A stretch of 64,000 nt of DNA from Schlegelella_A sp036496385. Lineage in GTDB: Bacteria > Pseudomonadota > Gammaproteobacteria > Burkholderiales > Burkholderiaceae_C. The DNA is taken from positions 1 through 64,000 of the forward strand of contig DASXLD010000094.1 of assembly GCA_036496385.1 (NCBI GenBank), given 5' to 3'. The notes below the pieces were generated by a model. It worked only from the letters and a program-made list of their open reading frames with translations, searched no databases and was not told the DNA's origin. The position numbers were made by a program, and so were the translations under genes. This document shows, one piece after another, positions 32,736 through 42,270 of this stretch (position 1 is its first letter; every line of letters starts with the position of its first letter).

Positions 32736-35700
32736 TCATCTCGCGGCGAGCTTGAGGTCGGCGCGCGGCGTCCAGCCGGCAGCGTCGCTCGCCGACTTCG
32801 GTGCGCCGAGGAAGAGCCGCTCGGTCGCGATCGACCGGCCGGCGAGATAGTCGCGCACGGCCGTGCCGCGGCGGACCGCCAGCTGACGCATCGCGTCATC
32901 GGCGACGGTCATGCTGGCGAGCAGCAGCGCCTCCATCTCCGCAGGAGGCAGGTCCTTGGCGAAGCCGACGACGTTCTTCGGCTTGACGATGTCGGCGCGC
33001 CGGTAGACCTCCTTCAGGAGCGCCGGAATCTCGGCCTCGGTGACCGTCACCTCGGCCTCGGCGCTGGCGCCGCCGGCAATCGCCTGGCGGCGCTTTTCCG
33101 AGCGCAGGAGCTGCTGCAGGCGCTCCTTCTTCCAGGCGTCGCGCTCGCGATCGAGCTGGCTCTCGCCGGTGATCGTCAGCGTCAGCGCCGGCCGGTCGGC
33201 CAGCGCCTTGGCGATCTTGTCGAGGTTCTCGCGCGCGCCGGTGTCGAGCGTCGCCGTCCCTGGCGCGAACTCGATATGCGACTGCTCGCCGGCGCCTGCG
33301 CTGCCGCCGAACGCCGACGCAAGCACCGCGAAGGGCGCGGTCACCACCTTGACGAAAAGATTCGTGATCGCCTTCCAGATCACGCCGCCGAGCGAGAACT
33401 TCGGGTCGTTGATCGAGCCGCTCACCGGCAGGTCGAGGTCGATCACGCCATGGCTGTCGGCGAGCAGCGCGACCGCGAGCTTCACCGGCAGACTCGCCGT
33501 CGAGCCCTCGACCTTGTCGCCGAATGCGAGCTGGGTGAGGACGATCCGGTTGCTCGCCGTCAGCTCGCCGCTCGGCTGGACGACGTAGGCGAGGTCGACG
33601 CTCATCTTGCCGCGCTCGATGCCGTAGCCGCTGTACTTGATCGCATACGGCGAGAGCGGCGGCAGCTCGAGGTCGCGCACCTTCGCCTTCAAGTCGAGCG
33701 CGAGCGGCCTGGCGAGCGGGTTGACCTTGCCGGTGATCTCGAGCGACGCCGTGCCCTCGACGACGCCGCGCAGCGCGAGCTCGGCGAGCTTCGGCGGCTG
33801 CCCCGGCGCCGGCGCCTCGGACGAGAACGACTCGAGCCGCCCGCTCAGCTCGCTGATGTTGGCGTTGTAGTTCGGCTTGACGAAGCGGTCGTTGTAGTTG
33901 AGGCGCCCGCCGACGACGACGATCGGCCCGAAGCGGACGATCGCCGCTGCCGCTGCCGCGGCCGTCGTCGGCGCCGAAGCCGTTGCCGCCGCCCTTGCCG
34001 GCGGTGGTGCCGATGCGGATGCAGATGCGGATGCGGATGCTGATTCGGAGGGCGGCGCCGAGGCGCTCGCCGCGGCGTTCACCGGATGGGTCACGTCCTC
34101 GAGGTTGAGGCGGCCGTTCTCGTCGAGAACGATGCGCGCGAAGAAGTCGCTGAGAGCGGTCTCGGCGACGCCGAAACGCGTCGCCGCGCCGGGCACGATC
34201 GCGAGGTCGAGGCCGCGCAGCGAGAGCGTCTTCCAGTTGAGCAGCTGGCGGCCGCCGCCCGGCTCGCGCGCCAGCGCCAGGCCGCGCACCGGTGCGGCGC
34301 GGTCGGTCGAGGCGTTGGTCGCGCGGAAATCTTCGATCGTCCCGTCGCCGCGCAACGCGACCGACATGCCTGCGGTGGCGCGCGACCAGCGCAGGTCGCC
34401 CTTGAAGCTCGTCTGCGCCCTCTGCACCTCGATGTCGAGGATGTCGCCGAGATAGCGATCGAGCAGATGCAGCGGCAGGTCCTTGAGCAGCAGCGTCGCC
34501 CGCCCTTCGCCGGGCACGCCGGCAACGATCCGCAGCAGCTCGCCCCGGACGTCGACGCTGCCGACGACGCCGCTGCCGACGGCCTTGCCGTCGGGGCCGG
34601 CCGCGACGGCGACGCGCGCACTGACATGGAACGGCGCCGCCTTGGCGGCGAGCGCGAAGCCGTGGACCTGGATGCCGAGATCGAGCACGTCGAGCGCGAC
34701 CGGCGCCGCATTGGCATGGTCGGCGATGCCGACCCGGCCGCGATCGACGGCGAGCTCGGTGAGCGACACGCTCCACGGTGCAGCGCTGTCCGCGCCCGGC
34801 GGCGTCGCCGTGCTGCTTCCCGCTGGCTTCGTCCAGCGCTCGAACGCCCAGCGGCGCAGCGCATCGCGCTCGACGCGCAGCCGCGGCGCCTGCACCGCCA
34901 GCTTGCCGATCGCGAGCGTGCGCGCGCGGGTGTCGATGCGCGCATCGGTCGCCTCGACCCGCTCGGCGGCGACCTCCGGAGCCTTGGCGTCGCCGAGCGC
35001 GAGTTGCGTCAACGCCAGCCGATGCGCGACGGCGCGCACGTTCGGCGTCCCGTCGCCGGCGCGCCACTCGACATCGACGTCGGCGCTCAGCTCGCCGGCG
35101 AGCGGCAGCGCCAGGATGGTGCCGAGGTAGGGCCGGAACGGCGCCAGCGGCAGCGCCGCGAGCGACACCTGGAGCTTCGCGCCGGCAGTGTCGCCCTGCC
35201 CCGAAAAGGACAGCTTGCCGCGTTGATCGCCGGCGCCGAGCGCGCCCTCGCCACGGAAGACCACCGGCGCCGCCAGCGGCCAGCCGATCGATTGCGCGTC
35301 GAGTGAGACGTCGGCGAGCGCGAGCGCCGCGGCCGGCGACGTGGTGGCGTCGTTCCAGTCGAGACGGCCGGCGCGCAGCGACAGCGCGGCGAGCGTCAAT
35401 CGCCACGGCGACGGCACGCTCGCCGGGCTGGCGGCGCTTGCCGCCGACGCCGCGCGCGGCGCCGACACGGCGGGCGTCGCCAGGGCCGGCGCCGACGCCG
35501 CGCCGGCGGTCGTCACCGCGCTCGCGGCGCTCGTCGGCAGCGGCACGCGCGCCACCGGCACGGCCGCGCCGCCCGGCCCTTCGGCGGCGAGCAGGAGATT
35601 GACGTGGCCGGACGCGTCGCGCACCGCGACGACGTGCGGCGCGTCGATGGCGATGCTCTGCAACCGCACGAGTCGCTCGAGCGGCCGCAGCTCGTCGATC

Positions 35701-36614
35701 TTCACCGCCACCTTGCCGACCTGAAGCAGCTCGTGCGCCGCGCGATCGACCAGCTCGATGCCGCTCGCACCGACCAGGCCCGCGACCTTGAGCGAGAGCT
35801 TCGGCCGCTGCTCGAAGGCAATCACGACGTCGCTATTCAGCGTCGCCGCGCGCAGCTGCGCCGGCAGGTCGCGCGGCAGGTAGCCGAGGTAGGGCGCGAC
35901 CGCGAAGCCTTCGATCTTCAGGTGCAGCTCGCCGTTGCCGCGCTCGGCGAACGGCGTCGCCGCGCCGGCGGTATCGAAGTGGCTGCCGTCGAGCGCGAAG
36001 GCGAGATGCGGCTCGACCTTGATCTCGCGCTCGGAGGGCAGCGAGCTGATGAACGGGATGCCGAGCGCGAGCCCGCGCACGCGGTGGGTCGCCGCGAGCG
36101 GCTGGTCGATGAAGTCGACAGAGCCGTCGCGGACGACGATGTTGTGCAGCGCGAAGCGCGCCGTCGGCTTGCCGGCGCTCGCCGCGATCATCGCCGCGAT
36201 GTGCTGGAGGACGTCGTCGGCGTCGTAGCGGCCCTCGGCGACACGAGTGATGCGCAGCAGAGGAGCGTCGATCTCGAGCCCGTCGACGATCGGTGCCAGC
36301 CGCAGCAGCGAGACGAACGCGAGGTCGACGTAGAGGCGCTTGGCCTCGAGCGCAGGCGGCGCCTGGGCCGTGGCGCCGGCGAGGGCGACGTCGTCGACCG
36401 TCAGCTCGAGCGCCCACGGCTGGAAGGTGACGCGGCCGAGCGTCAGCGGGCGACCCAGCGCTTGCTGGGCCTGCTCGCGCGCCTGCGCGGCGACGATCGG
36501 CGGCACGTACCACCAGGCGGCGCTCCACAGGAGAACAAAGACCGCAACGCCGAGCGCGACGCGCAGCCACAGCGAGCGGCTGGCAAGGCGAGTGCGGAGG
36601 CGCGAACGCTGCAT
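32736..36614 (-). CDS. Giant DUF748 (AsmA-like) envelope protein
   Basis: 1292 residues. One N-terminal membrane anchor (about 16-38, WLRVALGVAVFVLLWSAAWW) is followed by a long periplasmic chain of repeated beta segments with DUF748 character (GRPLTLGRVTFQPWALELTVDDVAL, then LDLDLPVSGSINDPKFSLGG). Such proteins resemble AsmA/YdbH/YhdP lipid-bridging proteins. Near 1100 there is an OmpA-like region (IEFAPGTATLDTGARENLDKIAKAL). An Ala/Ser low-complexity linker is encoded by the hexamer repeat at 34012-34047. A role in phospholipid transport or outer-membrane integrity is inference. Last gene of the AI-2E transporter / small protein / DUF748 run. Confidence 0.87.
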   Translation of the reverse strand: MQRSRLRTRLASRSLWLRVALGVAVFVLLWSAAWWYVPPIVAAQAREQAQQALGRPLTLGRVTFQPWALELTVDDVALAGATAQAPPALEAKRLYVDLAFVSLLRLAPIVDGLEIDAPLLRITRVAEGRYDADDVLQHIAAMIAASAGKPTARFALHNIVVRDGSVDFIDQPLAATHRVRGLALGIPFISSLPSEREIKVEPHLAFALDGSHFDTAGAATPFAERGNGELHLKIEGFAVAPYLGYLPRDLPAQLRAATLNSDVVIAFEQRPKLSLKVAGLVGASGIELVDRAAHELLQVGKVAVKIDELRPLERLVRLQSIAIDAPHVVAVRDASGHVNLLLAAEGPGGAAVPVARVPLPTSAASAVTTAGAASAPALATPAVSAPRAASAASAASPASVPSPWRLTLAALSLRAGRLDWNDATTSPAAALALADVSLDAQSIGWPLAAPVVFRGEGALGAGDQRGKLSFSGQGDTAGAKLQVSLAALPLAPFRPYLGTILALPLAGELSADVDVEWRAGDGTPNVRAVAHRLALTQLALGDAKAPEVAAERVEATDARIDTRARTLAIGKLAVQAPRLRVERDALRRWAFERWTKPAGSSTATPPGADSAAPWSVSLTELAVDRGRVGIADHANAAPVALDVLDLGIQVHGFALAAKAAPFHVSARVAVAAGPDGKAVGSGVVGSVDVRGELLRIVAGVPGEGRATLLLKDLPLHLLDRYLGDILDIEVQRAQTSFKGDLRWSRATAGMSVALRGDGTIEDFRATNASTDRAAPVRGLALAREPGGGRQLLNWKTLSLRGLDLAIVPGAATRFGVAETALSDFFARIVLDENGRLNLEDVTHPVNAAASASAPPSESASASASASASAPPPARAAATASAPTTAAAAAAAIVRFGPIVVVGGRLNYNDRFVKPNYNANISELSGRLESFSSEAPAPGQPPKLAELALRGVVEGTASLEITGKVNPLARPLALDLKAKVRDLELPPLSPYAIKYSGYGIERGKMSVDLAYVVQPSGELTASNRIVLTQLAFGDKVEGSTASLPVKLAVALLADSHGVIDLDLPVSGSINDPKFSLGGVIWKAITNLFVKVVTAPFAVLASAFGGSAGAGEQSHIEFAPGTATLDTGARENLDKIAKALADRPALTLTITGESQLDRERDAWKKERLQQLLRSEKRRQAIAGGASAEAEVTVTEAEIPALLKEVYRRADIVKPKNVVGFAKDLPPAEMEALLLASMTVADDAMRQLAVRRGTAVRDYLAGRSIATERLFLGAPKSASDAAGWTPRADLKLAAR
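34012..34047. repeat. Six tandem GATGCG-type hexamers inside the DUF748 gene
   Basis: GATGCG, GATGCA, GATGCG, GATGCG, GATGCT and GATTCG in tandem encode an alternating Ser-Ala stretch on the minus strand. Being multiples of six, copy changes would alter linker length but not frame. Confidence 0.8.
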
Positions 36615-36685
36615 ACGCCGATTCTGCGACGGACGCGCGCCGCCTGTCGCTTCCCAGCCGGCGCAGGACGCGCGGACGCGCGGTC

Positions 36686-36907
36686 TCAGCCGGCCATCTC
36701 GAGGATGCTCCAGATCTCCTGGGCAACGAGGCGCAGGTGCAGGTTGGGATTGGCCTCCTGCATGCCTTCGTCGTCGATGCCTTGCGCGGCGGCCTTCAGC
36801 TCGGCGATCGCCGACTCCGACAGCAGGCGAGCAATCGTCTTCAGCACCAGGCCATGGGCAACCAGGCGGGCTTCGAGCTCGCGAATCCGTTCGGCAGCGT
36901 CTTCCAT
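36686..36907 (-). CDS. Small conserved-looking helical protein, unknown function
   Basis: 73 residues starting at ATG 36907 behind a very strong ribosome site (GGAGGAG, 3 bases before the ATG). The whole protein is predicted helical: IRELEARLVAHGLVLKTIARLL, then a Glu/Leu-rich second half with LRLVAQEIWSILEMAG at the end. No membrane segment, signal or cysteine. It lies between the AI-2E transporter (119 bases upstream) and DUF748 (71 bases downstream), same strand. I do not recognise the family. The ribosome site and typical codon use support it as real. Confidence 0.7.
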   Translation of the reverse strand: MEDAAERIRELEARLVAHGLVLKTIARLLSESAIAELKAAAQGIDDEGMQEANPNLHLRLVAQEIWSILEMAG

Positions 36908-37026
36908 CGCTCCTCCGAGACTATGGGCCGTGCGACCGGTGCGGCAGAGTCGGCGCGCGCGGGAGCATGCCGGACGACGGCCGGCCCTGTGGTAGGAACG
37001 CGCCGACGCGCTGAAAGGTGTACCGA

Positions 37027-38115
37027 TCAGGCGCGATCGGCAGCGGCATGGCCACGCTCCGAGGCCAGGATCTGCCACGCCGAGACGAACATCGCCGCGA
37101 TCAATGGTCCGATGACGAACCCGTTCAGGCCCATGACCGTCAGGCCGCCGACGGTCGAGATGAGGACGACGTAGTCGGGCAGCTGGGTGTCCTTGCCGAC
37201 CAGGATCGGGCGCAGCACGTTGTCGACGAGACCGATCACGAACACGCCGAAGGCGATCAGGCCGATGCCCGGCCAGACGTGACCGACCGCGATCAGGTAG
37301 GCCGCGACCGGCGCCCAGATCAGGGCAGCGCCCACTGCCGGCAGCAACGACAGGAAGCCCATGACGACCGCCCACAGGATCGGCGCGTGGACGCCGAGAA
37401 CCCAGAACGCGAGGCCGCCGAGCGCGCCCTGCGCCGCGGCGACGAGGATGTTGCCCTTGACGGTCGCGCGGATCACGGTCGTGAAGCGTTCGATCAGGCG
37501 CGCCTTGACCTCGGGCGCGAGCGGGATCGCGCTGCGGATCCCGCCGGCGACTTCGGCGCCGTCGCGGAGGAGGAAGAACAGCAGATACATGGCGATGAAG
37601 AAGGCGACGACGATGTCGAGCGCGTCCTGGCCGATGTTGAACGCCCGTCCGGCGAGCGCCTGGCTGCGCTCGGTGATCGCCGCCGTGACCTTCGCCTGCA
37701 GCGCCGGGAGATCATCGATGCCGAGGCCCTCGAGCAGGCTGCCCGCCCACGAGGGCAGCGCCTCGACGATCTGCTGGAAATAGGAGCCGATGTCGAGCTG
37801 GCCGCTCTTGATCCGGTGGTACACGCCGGTCACCTCTTGCACCAGCGCGACGGTGACGAGCGCGACCGGCAGGATGACGATGACGAAAATGATCGCCACG
37901 GTCGCCAACGCGGCGAGGTTGCGGCGGCCCGACAGGCGCGCGACGAACGCGAGGTAGAGCGGCTCGAACAGCAGCGCCAGCACGGCACCCCAGAAGACGC
38001 CGCCATAGAACGGCCACACGACCCACGCGAACGCGACCGTCAGAACGACCAGCAGGATCAGGAATGCGTTGCGATCGAATTCGGCGCGCGCCGAGGCCGG
38101 GTCCGGTCGAGTCAT
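37027..38115 (-). CDS. AI-2E family transporter (PerM/TqsA-like)
   Basis: 362-residue inner-membrane protein of the UPF0118 family with about eight hydrophobic segments. Two pairs sit near the N-terminus (ILLVVLTVAFAWVVWPFYGGVFWG), followed by a soluble insertion with DIGSYFQQIVEALPSWAG. The C-terminal signature is the helical pair FLSLLPAVGAALIWAP and GLVDNVLRPILVG. Members export autoinducer-2 or act as Na+/H+ antiporters, so the substrate is open. Head of a three-gene run with the 73-residue protein and DUF748. Confidence 0.92.
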   Translation of the reverse strand: MTRPDPASARAEFDRNAFLILLVVLTVAFAWVVWPFYGGVFWGAVLALLFEPLYLAFVARLSGRRNLAALATVAIIFVIVILPVALVTVALVQEVTGVYHRIKSGQLDIGSYFQQIVEALPSWAGSLLEGLGIDDLPALQAKVTAAITERSQALAGRAFNIGQDALDIVVAFFIAMYLLFFLLRDGAEVAGGIRSAIPLAPEVKARLIERFTTVIRATVKGNILVAAAQGALGGLAFWVLGVHAPILWAVVMGFLSLLPAVGAALIWAPVAAYLIAVGHVWPGIGLIAFGVFVIGLVDNVLRPILVGKDTQLPDYVVLISTVGGLTVMGLNGFVIGPLIAAMFVSAWQILASERGHAAADRA

Positions 38116-38214
38116 GGCGGGCCGAGCGCGACTCGGCGAGGTTGCGGGCGCCGCATCGTATGCCGCGCCGCCGCGCTTGGCACGCGGCGCGCTCGGCCGG
38201 CCGATCCGCGGCCG

Positions 38215-38228
38215 GCGTTGCGCAACGC
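38215..38228. promoter_or_regulatory. 14-bp palindrome upstream of the AI-2E transporter
   Basis: GCGTTGCGCAACGC is a perfect palindrome in the 136-base gap between paoC and the AI-2E transporter gene, 100 bases before the latter's start. Could be an operator; equally could be chance in GC-rich DNA. Confidence 0.25.
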
Positions 38229-38251
38229 ACCTGCCTCGCCCCGGGGGACCT

Positions 38252-40486
38252 TCAGAGCAGCTTGTCGAGCGTGATCGGCAAGTCGCGCACGCGTTTGCCG
38301 GTCGCGTTGTAGACGGCGTTGGCGATCGCCGCCGGCACGCCGGTGATGCCGATCTCGCCGATGCCCTTGATGCCGAGCGGATTGACGTAAGGATCGCGCT
38401 CGGCCACGAACGCGACGTCGATCGCGCCGATGTCGGCGTTGACCGGCACGTGATACTCGGCGAGGTTGGCGTTGACGATCCGGCCGTCGCGGCCGTCGCG
38501 CATCGATTCCTCGAGAAGCGCCATGCCGACTCCCCAGACGATGCCGCCGAGCATCTGGCTCCTCGCCAGCTTCTCGTTGAGCACCGTGCCGACGCCGTAG
38601 ACCGCAGTGACGCGCGCGACGCGGACGATGCCGAGCGAGCCGTCGACGCGGACCTCGGCGAAGACGGCGCCGAAACCGTGCATCGAGTACTTCTCGCGCT
38701 CGCCGCCGGGCGCCGCCTCGGCGCGCGTCTCGAGCGGCGTGCCCCCGTTGCGGGCGAGCAGAGCGGTGATGGGCTCGCCGGTCGCGCTCGCTGCGGCGAC
38801 GGTACGACCGGTCGGCAAGGGTGACGCGCTGCGCAGCCAGCCGTCGACGACCGTGAGCTGCGCAGGATCGACGCGATACGCGAACGACCGGGGGTCTGCG
38901 ACCGCGAGCTCGATCACCTTCTGCCGCATGGCGGTGCACGCCGCATGGACCGCGGGCGCGACGCTCGCCGCCGATTGCGACCCGCCGGCGCCGGGCGACT
39001 TCGGCAGGCGCGAGTCGCCGAGCTCGAAGCGGATGTGCTCAAGCGGCATGCCGAGTGCGTCGGCGGCGACTTGCGACATCACGGTGTAGGTCCCGGTGCC
39101 GAGATCGTGCGTCGCCGAGCCGACGACGACGTTGCCGTCGGCCAGCAGGCGCACGATCGCCTCGGCGGCGCTGCGGTTGGCCGGGTAGGTCGCGGTCGCC
39201 AGGCCGTGGCCGACCTGCCAGCGGCCGTCGCGCTGCGACGCCGGCTTCGCTGCTCTTCGCGACCAGCCGAAGCGCTCGGCGCCGACCCGATAGCACTCGC
39301 GCAGCGACTTGCTCGAGTAGGGCCGGCGCTTGCTCTCGTCGAGCTCGGCGTAGTTGCGCAGGCGCAGCTCGAGCGGATCGACGCCGAGCCGGGCGGCGAG
39401 CTCGTCGACGGCGCATTCGAGCGCGAAGTTGCCGCTGGCCTCGCCGGGTGCGCGCGTGAAGGTCGGCGTCGCGATGCTGAGCCGGGCGAGGCGATGGGTC
39501 GACTGCACGTTCGCGCACGAATACAGGTGACGCGCCGGCAGCGATGAGGTCTCGGCCCAGTCCTCGAGCATCGAGGTCTCGGAGATCGTCGCGTGGCGCA
39601 CCGCGGTCAGCTTGCCGGCGCGATCGGCGGCGAGGCCGAGCGACTGCTCGGTGCGCGGACGGTTGCCGACCGGGCCGAACATCTGCGGCCGCTCGAGGAC
39701 GAGCTTGACCGGGCGGCCGACCGCTTTCGCGGCGAGCGCGGCGAGCGCGACGTGCGACCACGCCGAGCCCTTGCAGCCGAAGCCGCCGCCGACGTAGGGA
39801 TCGATGACGGTGACGTTCTCGGGCGCGATGGCGAAGATCTTTGCCAGCGTCGCGCGCACGCCGCCGACGTTCTGCGTCGCGTCGTGCAGGGTCAGGCGGT
39901 CGCCGTCCCAGGCGGCGATCGTCGCGTGCGGCTCCATCGGGTTGTGGTGCTCGACCGGCGTCGTGTAGACCACGTCGACGGTCGCCGCAGCTGCCGCCAT
40001 CGCCGCGGCGACGTCGCCGCGCGCATGGTCGGTCGGCTCGCGGTTCGCACGCTGCGGCGCAATCGCGCTCGCCTTGGCGACATCGAAGTCGAGCCTCGGC
40101 TCGCTGGGCGCGTAGACGGCGCGCACCAGTCGCGCCGCCTGCGCAGCGCTCTCGAGCGTGTCGGCGATGACGACGGCGATCGGTTGCTGGTTGTAGGCGA
40201 CGACGTCGTCCTGGAGCAGCGACAGCACGCGGCCGGCGGGCGGATTGACGGCCGCCTTGCCGCCTTGCGGAAGCCGCGGTGCATTCATCGGCGAGAGCAC
40301 CGCGATAACGCCCGGGACCGCCGACGCGGCGGCGATGTCCATGCGGACGATACGGCCGCTCGCCACCGTGCTCGCAACGAGCACGGCGTGCGCGAGCCCG
40401 GGCAGCGGGAACTCAGCCGCATACGGTGCCCGGCCGCAGACCTTGAGGCGGCCGTCGACGCGGTCGATGCCCTGGCCGGTGATCAC
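38252..40486 (-). CDS. paoC: Aldehyde oxidoreductase molybdopterin-binding subunit (PaoC-like)
   Basis: 744-residue molybdenum hydroxylase large subunit. It oxidises aldehydes to acids at a molybdopterin site, passing electrons to the FAD and Fe-S subunits. Motifs: GIDRVDGRLKVCGRAPYAAEF at the start, MEPHATIA, DPYVGGGFGCKG, RAPGEASGNFALEC, and the catalytic Glu E711 in GIKGIGEIGITG. GTG 40486 overlaps the paoB stop by four bases. The closest known architecture is E. coli PaoABC. No XdhC/PaoD-type cofactor chaperone is next to it. Xanthine dehydrogenase is less likely given the Tat-targeted small subunit. Confidence 0.9.
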   Translation of the reverse strand: MITGQGIDRVDGRLKVCGRAPYAAEFPLPGLAHAVLVASTVASGRIVRMDIAAASAVPGVIAVLSPMNAPRLPQGGKAAVNPPAGRVLSLLQDDVVAYNQQPIAVVIADTLESAAQAARLVRAVYAPSEPRLDFDVAKASAIAPQRANREPTDHARGDVAAAMAAAAATVDVVYTTPVEHHNPMEPHATIAAWDGDRLTLHDATQNVGGVRATLAKIFAIAPENVTVIDPYVGGGFGCKGSAWSHVALAALAAKAVGRPVKLVLERPQMFGPVGNRPRTEQSLGLAADRAGKLTAVRHATISETSMLEDWAETSSLPARHLYSCANVQSTHRLARLSIATPTFTRAPGEASGNFALECAVDELAARLGVDPLELRLRNYAELDESKRRPYSSKSLRECYRVGAERFGWSRRAAKPASQRDGRWQVGHGLATATYPANRSAAEAIVRLLADGNVVVGSATHDLGTGTYTVMSQVAADALGMPLEHIRFELGDSRLPKSPGAGGSQSAASVAPAVHAACTAMRQKVIELAVADPRSFAYRVDPAQLTVVDGWLRSASPLPTGRTVAAASATGEPITALLARNGGTPLETRAEAAPGGEREKYSMHGFGAVFAEVRVDGSLGIVRVARVTAVYGVGTVLNEKLARSQMLGGIVWGVGMALLEESMRDGRDGRIVNANLAEYHVPVNADIGAIDVAFVAERDPYVNPLGIKGIGEIGITGVPAAIANAVYNATGKRVRDLPITLDKLL

Positions 40487-41469
40487 GCGTTGCCCTCCGC
40501 CGTCTTCAGCGCGCGCGCGATCGCCCGTCGTGCCAGCTCGACCTTGAACGCGTTCTCCTTCAGCGGCCGGGCGCCGGCCAGAAGCCGCTCGGTGGCGGCG
40601 GCGATCGATGCCTCGTCGAGGCTGCGGCCGACGAGCGCTTCCTCGGCAGCGGCGACGCGCCACGGCCGGTGGGCGACGCCGCCGAGCGCGAGCGCGGCGT
40701 CGCGCACGCTGCCGTCGCGGACGTCGAGCGCGGCGGCCACCGAGACCAGCGCGAACGCATAGCTCGCGCGGTCGCGCACCTTGAGGTAGTGCGAGCGCGC
40801 CGCAAACGGCGACGGCGGCAACTCGACCGCGACGATCAGCTCGCCGGGCGCGAGCTCGGTGTCGCGTTCGGGCGTATCGCCGGGCAGGCGATGGAAGCGC
40901 GTCATCGCGATGCGTCGCTCGCCGTCCAGGCCCTGCAACACCACCTCGGCCCGCAACGCCGCAAGCGCGACTGCCATGTCCGAAGGATGCGTCGCGACGC
41001 ACGCGTCGCTGGCACCGAGGATCGCGTGGATGCGCTGGTGGCCGCCGAGCGCGGCGCAGCCCGATCCGGGCGAGCGCTTGTTGCAGGCGGCGAACGCGGG
41101 GTCGTAGAAGTAGTAGCAGCGCGTCCGCTGCAGCAGGTTGCCGCCGACGGTTGCCATGTTGCGCAGCTGCGGCGACGCGCCGGCGACCATCGCCTGCGAG
41201 AGCAGCGGATAGCCCTCGCGCACGAGCGGGTGATCGGCGAGATCGCTGTTGCGAACCAGCGCGCCGATGCGGATGCCGCCTTCGGGGCGCGCCTCGATCG
41301 CATTCAGCGGCAGCCGGTTGACGTCGACCAGCAGGGTCGGCATCGCGACGTGGCCCTTCATCAGGTCGATCAGGTTGGTGCCGCCGGCGACGTACGCTGC
41401 CCCCGGCTCGGCAGCCAGGCGGATCGCCTCGGCGACGGTCGCGGGACGGCGATAGTCGACGTCGTTCAC
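40483..41469 (-). CDS. paoB: Aldehyde oxidoreductase FAD-binding subunit (PaoB-like)
   Basis: 328 residues with the FAD-binding motifs AYVAGGTNL and NMATVGGNL. It has a Cys-rich insertion typical of PaoB and 4-hydroxybenzoyl-CoA-reductase-like subunits that carry an extra [4Fe-4S] cluster: C118, C129, C138 and C157 (RTRCYYF, ACNKRSPGSGCAA, DACVATH). This distinguishes it from ordinary xanthine dehydrogenase FAD subunits. The GTG start at 41469 overlaps the paoA stop by four bases. Confidence 0.92.
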   Translation of the reverse strand: MNDVDYRRPATVAEAIRLAAEPGAAYVAGGTNLIDLMKGHVAMPTLLVDVNRLPLNAIEARPEGGIRIGALVRNSDLADHPLVREGYPLLSQAMVAGASPQLRNMATVGGNLLQRTRCYYFYDPAFAACNKRSPGSGCAALGGHQRIHAILGASDACVATHPSDMAVALAALRAEVVLQGLDGERRIAMTRFHRLPGDTPERDTELAPGELIVAVELPPSPFAARSHYLKVRDRASYAFALVSVAAALDVRDGSVRDAALALGGVAHRPWRVAAAEEALVGRSLDEASIAAATERLLAGARPLKENAFKVELARRAIARALKTAEGNA

Positions 41470-42194
41470 GCCTTGCTCTCCACGACTTCGCGCACGGCAG
41501 CGACGATGTTGCTGTAGGCGCCGCAGCGGCAGAGGTTGCCGCTCATGCGTTCGCGGATCTCGGCGTCGCTGATCGGGATCGTGCGCGGCGGCGCTCCCCG
41601 TGGCGCCGCTTCGAAGGTCGCGGCGCTGAGCGCCTGCGCCTTCAGCTCGCCGACGAGCGCCACCGCCGAGCACACCTGACCCGGCGTGCAGTAGCCGCAC
41701 TGGAAGGCGTCGTGGGCAACGAACGCCGCCTGCACCGGATGGAGCGCATCGGGAGTGCCGAGCCCTTCGATCGTCGTGATCTCGCGACCTTCGTGCATCA
41801 CCGCCAGGGTCAGACACGAGTTGATGCGGCGGCCGTCGACGAGAACGGTGCAGGCGCCGCACTGGCCGCGGTCGCAACCTTTTTTGGTGCCGGTGAGCGC
41901 CAGCTTCTCGCGCAGCGCATCGAGCAGCGTCACGCGCGGCTCGACGACGAGTTCGCGTGCGATGCCGTTGATGCGCAGGCGCACGGTGCGCTCGGTGCGG
42001 CCACGCAGCCGCCGCGGATCGGTCGGCGCGGGCGGGGTGCTTTCGTCGCGCGACTGCGCCGGCGCGGCGAGCGGCGCGAGACCGGCGGCGGCGCCCGCGG
42101 CCTGGAGGAAATGCCGTCGCGAAACGCCCGACCCGTCGCCGCGATCGGCTGCGTCGTCGCCGGCGTCCGCTGCAATCGAATCGGCAGGCCTCAT
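41466..42194 (-). CDS. paoA: Aldehyde oxidoreductase [2Fe-2S] subunit with Tat signal (PaoA-like)
   Basis: 242 residues. A twin-arginine signal at 25-47 (SRRHFLQAAGAAAGLAPLAAPAQS) means the folded heterotrimer is exported. Plant-type ferredoxin cluster: C107, C112, C115, C127. The C-terminal helical cluster has C166, C169, C222 and C224 (CGYCTPGQ, CRCG). First gene of a tightly coupled three-gene operon. The periplasmic location fits detoxification of aromatic aldehydes, as known for PaoABC. Confidence 0.93.
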   Translation of the reverse strand: MRPADSIAADAGDDAADRGDGSGVSRRHFLQAAGAAAGLAPLAAPAQSRDESTPPAPTDPRRLRGRTERTVRLRINGIARELVVEPRVTLLDALREKLALTGTKKGCDRGQCGACTVLVDGRRINSCLTLAVMHEGREITTIEGLGTPDALHPVQAAFVAHDAFQCGYCTPGQVCSAVALVGELKAQALSAATFEAAPRGAPPRTIPISDAEIRERMSGNLCRCGAYSNIVAAVREVVESKA

Positions 42195-42270
42195 CGATGC
42201 CCCTGTGGCAATCGGCGTTCCGCCGACCCGGCCTCTCAGGACTTCGGGCTCGCTCGGCGACGCCGCTCGC

